In this document: positions 15,025 through 16,171 of the stretch, piece by piece | How the letters are laid out: each line of letters opens with the position of its first letter | Numbering within the stretch: the first letter of the stretch is position 1 | From: Paracoccaceae bacterium | GTDB taxonomy: Bacteria > Pseudomonadota > Alphaproteobacteria > Rhodobacterales > Rhodobacteraceae | Direction: 5' to 3' | NCBI GenBank assembly: GCA_024742655.1 | Contig: JANSYB010000005.1 | Location: 1 to 16,171 of the forward strand | DNA: 16,171 bases | Position numbers and translations under genes: made by a program | The notes under the pieces: generated by a model | Seen by the model: only the letters and a program-made list of their open reading frames with translations | The model's database searches: none | What the model was told of the DNA's origin: nothing

Positions 15025-16064
15025 GACAGATCCTCGAAGGGATCCGCCGGGACATCGGCGGGCCGCCATTGAAAAATGTCCCAGGTCCGCGCCATGTGTT
15101 CCGGCAGCGGCGCAGTCAGGTTGAGCATGGCACCGGTCACCGGATGCTTTAGGTTCAGGGAACGCGCATGCAGATGCAGTTTGCGGCTGACCTCTCCGCC
15201 CAGCTGGGCCCCCCAGCCATCGCCCAGGTTTTCCTGCCCGGACCCGCCGTATTTGCCATCCCCGATGATGGGATGACCGATCTCGGCCATATGCGCCCGC
15301 AACTGGTGCGTGCGGCCCGTGACAGGCACCAACGCCACCCATGCGCACCGGGATCCCGCGTTTTCGACGACGGCGTAATCCGTCGTGGCATGTTTTGCAC
15401 CGGGGGTGGCGTCGACCTCGCGCGGGTGCAGACAGATCATCTTTTCGCCCTCGCCCTGCGCGCCATGCCCGGGCGCCTTGACCAGACCGAACCGAATGGT
15501 GCCCATGCGCGGCGCTGGCGTACCGGCCACGGCCGCCCAATAGATCTTGCGCGCATCACGATGTCGGAAGGCCGCGGTCAGGCTTGAGGCGACGGCCCGG
15601 CTGCGGGCCATGATGAGAACACCCGAGGTATCCTTGTCCAGACGGTGCACCAGGCGCGGCTTTTCATCCGCGTCGAACCGCAGGGCCTCGGCCAGTGAAT
15701 CGACATGCCTTGTCTGCTTGCTGCCGCCCTGCACCGGCAGGCCCGGCGGCTTGTTGAGGGCAATGATATGGTCGTCGCGGTAGATCACGGCCGACCGGAT
15801 CATCTTCTGATCTGCGTCCGAGATTCGCACCGTGTCGCGGGCCGGGGCGGTGCCGGGCTCCGGCAGGGGCGGAACACGCACCTCCTGCCCTTCTTCCAGA
15901 CGGGTGTTGGCCTTGACCCGGCCGCCATCGACGCGCAGTTCACCCTTGCGGCACATCTTTTCGATGCGGCCTTGCTGGACATGCGGAAAGTGCCGGCGCA
16001 ACCAGCGATCCAGCCGCTGATCCCCTTCGCCCGAGGCGACCGTTATTGTTTGAACACCACTCAT
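15021..16064 (-). CDS. RluC-family 23S rRNA pseudouridine synthase
   Basis: A 347-residue RluA/RluC/RluD-family enzyme that isomerises uridine to pseudouridine in large-subunit rRNA. Seen: an N-terminal S4 RNA-binding domain (about residues 16-65: DQRLDRWLRRHFP, GRIEKMCRKGELRVDGGRV), NKPPGLPVQGG (about 104-114), the catalytic HRLDKDTSG (140-148, with Asp143), and GRTHQLRAHMAEIGHPIIGDGKYG further on. The large-subunit targets of RluC in E. coli are positions 955, 2504 and 2580; the positions here are unverified. ATG 16064 is chosen because it overlaps the crcB stop as ATGA, like the other junctions of this operon; ATG 16070, two codons earlier, is also possible, and AAGGA upstream fits either. 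Confidence 0.93.
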   Translation of the reverse strand: MSGVQTITVASGEGDQRLDRWLRRHFPHVQQGRIEKMCRKGELRVDGGRVKANTRLEEGQEVRVPPLPEPGTAPARDTVRISDADQKMIRSAVIYRDDHIIALNKPPGLPVQGGSKQTRHVDSLAEALRFDADEKPRLVHRLDKDTSGVLIMARSRAVASSLTAAFRHRDARKIYWAAVAGTPAPRMGTIRFGLVKAPGHGAQGEGEKMICLHPREVDATPGAKHATTDYAVVENAGSRCAWVALVPVTGRTHQLRAHMAEIGHPIIGDGKYGGSGQENLGDGWGAQLGGEVSRKLHLHARSLNLKHPVTGAMLNLTAPLPEHMARTWDIFQWRPADVPADPFEDLS

Positions 16065-16171
16065 GCCCATAGCATCCTTGCCAGCCAGACCCCCGCCGCA
16101 AGCGCGGCGATGGACAGCACCACCGAGAGCAGGACATACACCCCCGCCTGCACCATCTCACCGCGCTCATA
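16061..16171 (-). CDS. crcB: Fluoride channel CrcB/Fluc, C-terminal end (runs off the right edge)
   Basis: The last 36 codons of a gene read YERGEMVQAGVYVLLSVVLS, then IAALAAGVWLARMLWA and stop. An (E)RG element followed by a single hydrophobic helix of the form YVLLSVxLSxxALxAG is the usual end of CrcB/Fluc fluoride exporters, small dimeric membrane channels that expel fluoride. The TGA overlaps the next ATG (pseudouridine synthase) by 4 bases. The call rests on a short fragment plus the recalled crcB-rluC gene order in Rhodobacteraceae, so it is less certain than the others. Confidence 0.7.
   Translation of the reverse strand, partial: YERGEMVQAGVYVLLSVVLSIAALAAGVWLARMLWA

Noticed and set aside
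15025..15540. Upstream extension of the HAD phosphatase frame
   Set aside because: It is the shadow of the pseudouridine synthase; DVDGT motif I belongs within the first 15 residues, which fits ATG 15024.

Overview
The window looks like a chromosomal core segment of an alphaproteobacterium, most likely of the Rhodobacteraceae (Roseobacter/Rhodobacter group). The evidence is GC-rich DNA with strong third-position bias, an intact bztABCD-type amino-acid ABC transporter operon, a bacterial ATP12-family F1 assembly factor beside an RluC-type pseudouridine synthase, and a yidC-MOSC-yihA-argB gene string. The assignment rests on gene content and order recalled from the group; no search was run.

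Left part (1-8866). The N-terminal end of argH runs off the left edge on the minus strand. Diverging from it only 22 bases away is a plus-strand series: a TlpA-like thioredoxin, a TtcA tRNA thiolase and a membrane-bound GGDEF/EAL protein with a decayed GGDEF site. Then comes yidC (membrane insertase), coupled by 4-base stop/start overlaps to a MOSC-domain protein and to the GTPase yihA/engB. After a GC-rich palindromic intergenic element come argB (arginine synthesis), an eight-cysteine ferredoxin-like protein and a SixA-like histidine phosphatase.

Right part (8867-16171). Everything is on the minus strand. Read in transcription order from the right edge: the C-terminus of crcB (fluoride channel), an RluC-family pseudouridine synthase, a HAD phosphatase and an ATP12-family protein, all three junctions being 4-base ATGA overlaps, so one operon. 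After a probable terminator and a promoter region comes bztA-bztB-bztC-bztD, a glutamate/glutamine/aspartate/asparagine-type uptake system: periplasmic binding protein, two permeases, ATPase. A perfect 12-bp stem-loop separates bztA from the permease genes, and a stem-loop with a T-rich tail follows bztD.

All gene-free gaps are shorter than about 200 bases. I see no tRNA or rRNA gene, CRISPR array, insertion sequence, prophage gene or attachment site. I do not see an undescribed multi-gene system. The points worth a second look are RNA-level structures (at the EAL gene start, between bztA and bztB, and before argB), the absence of rpmH/rnpA next to yidC, and the uncharacterised Fe-S/phosphatase gene pair.
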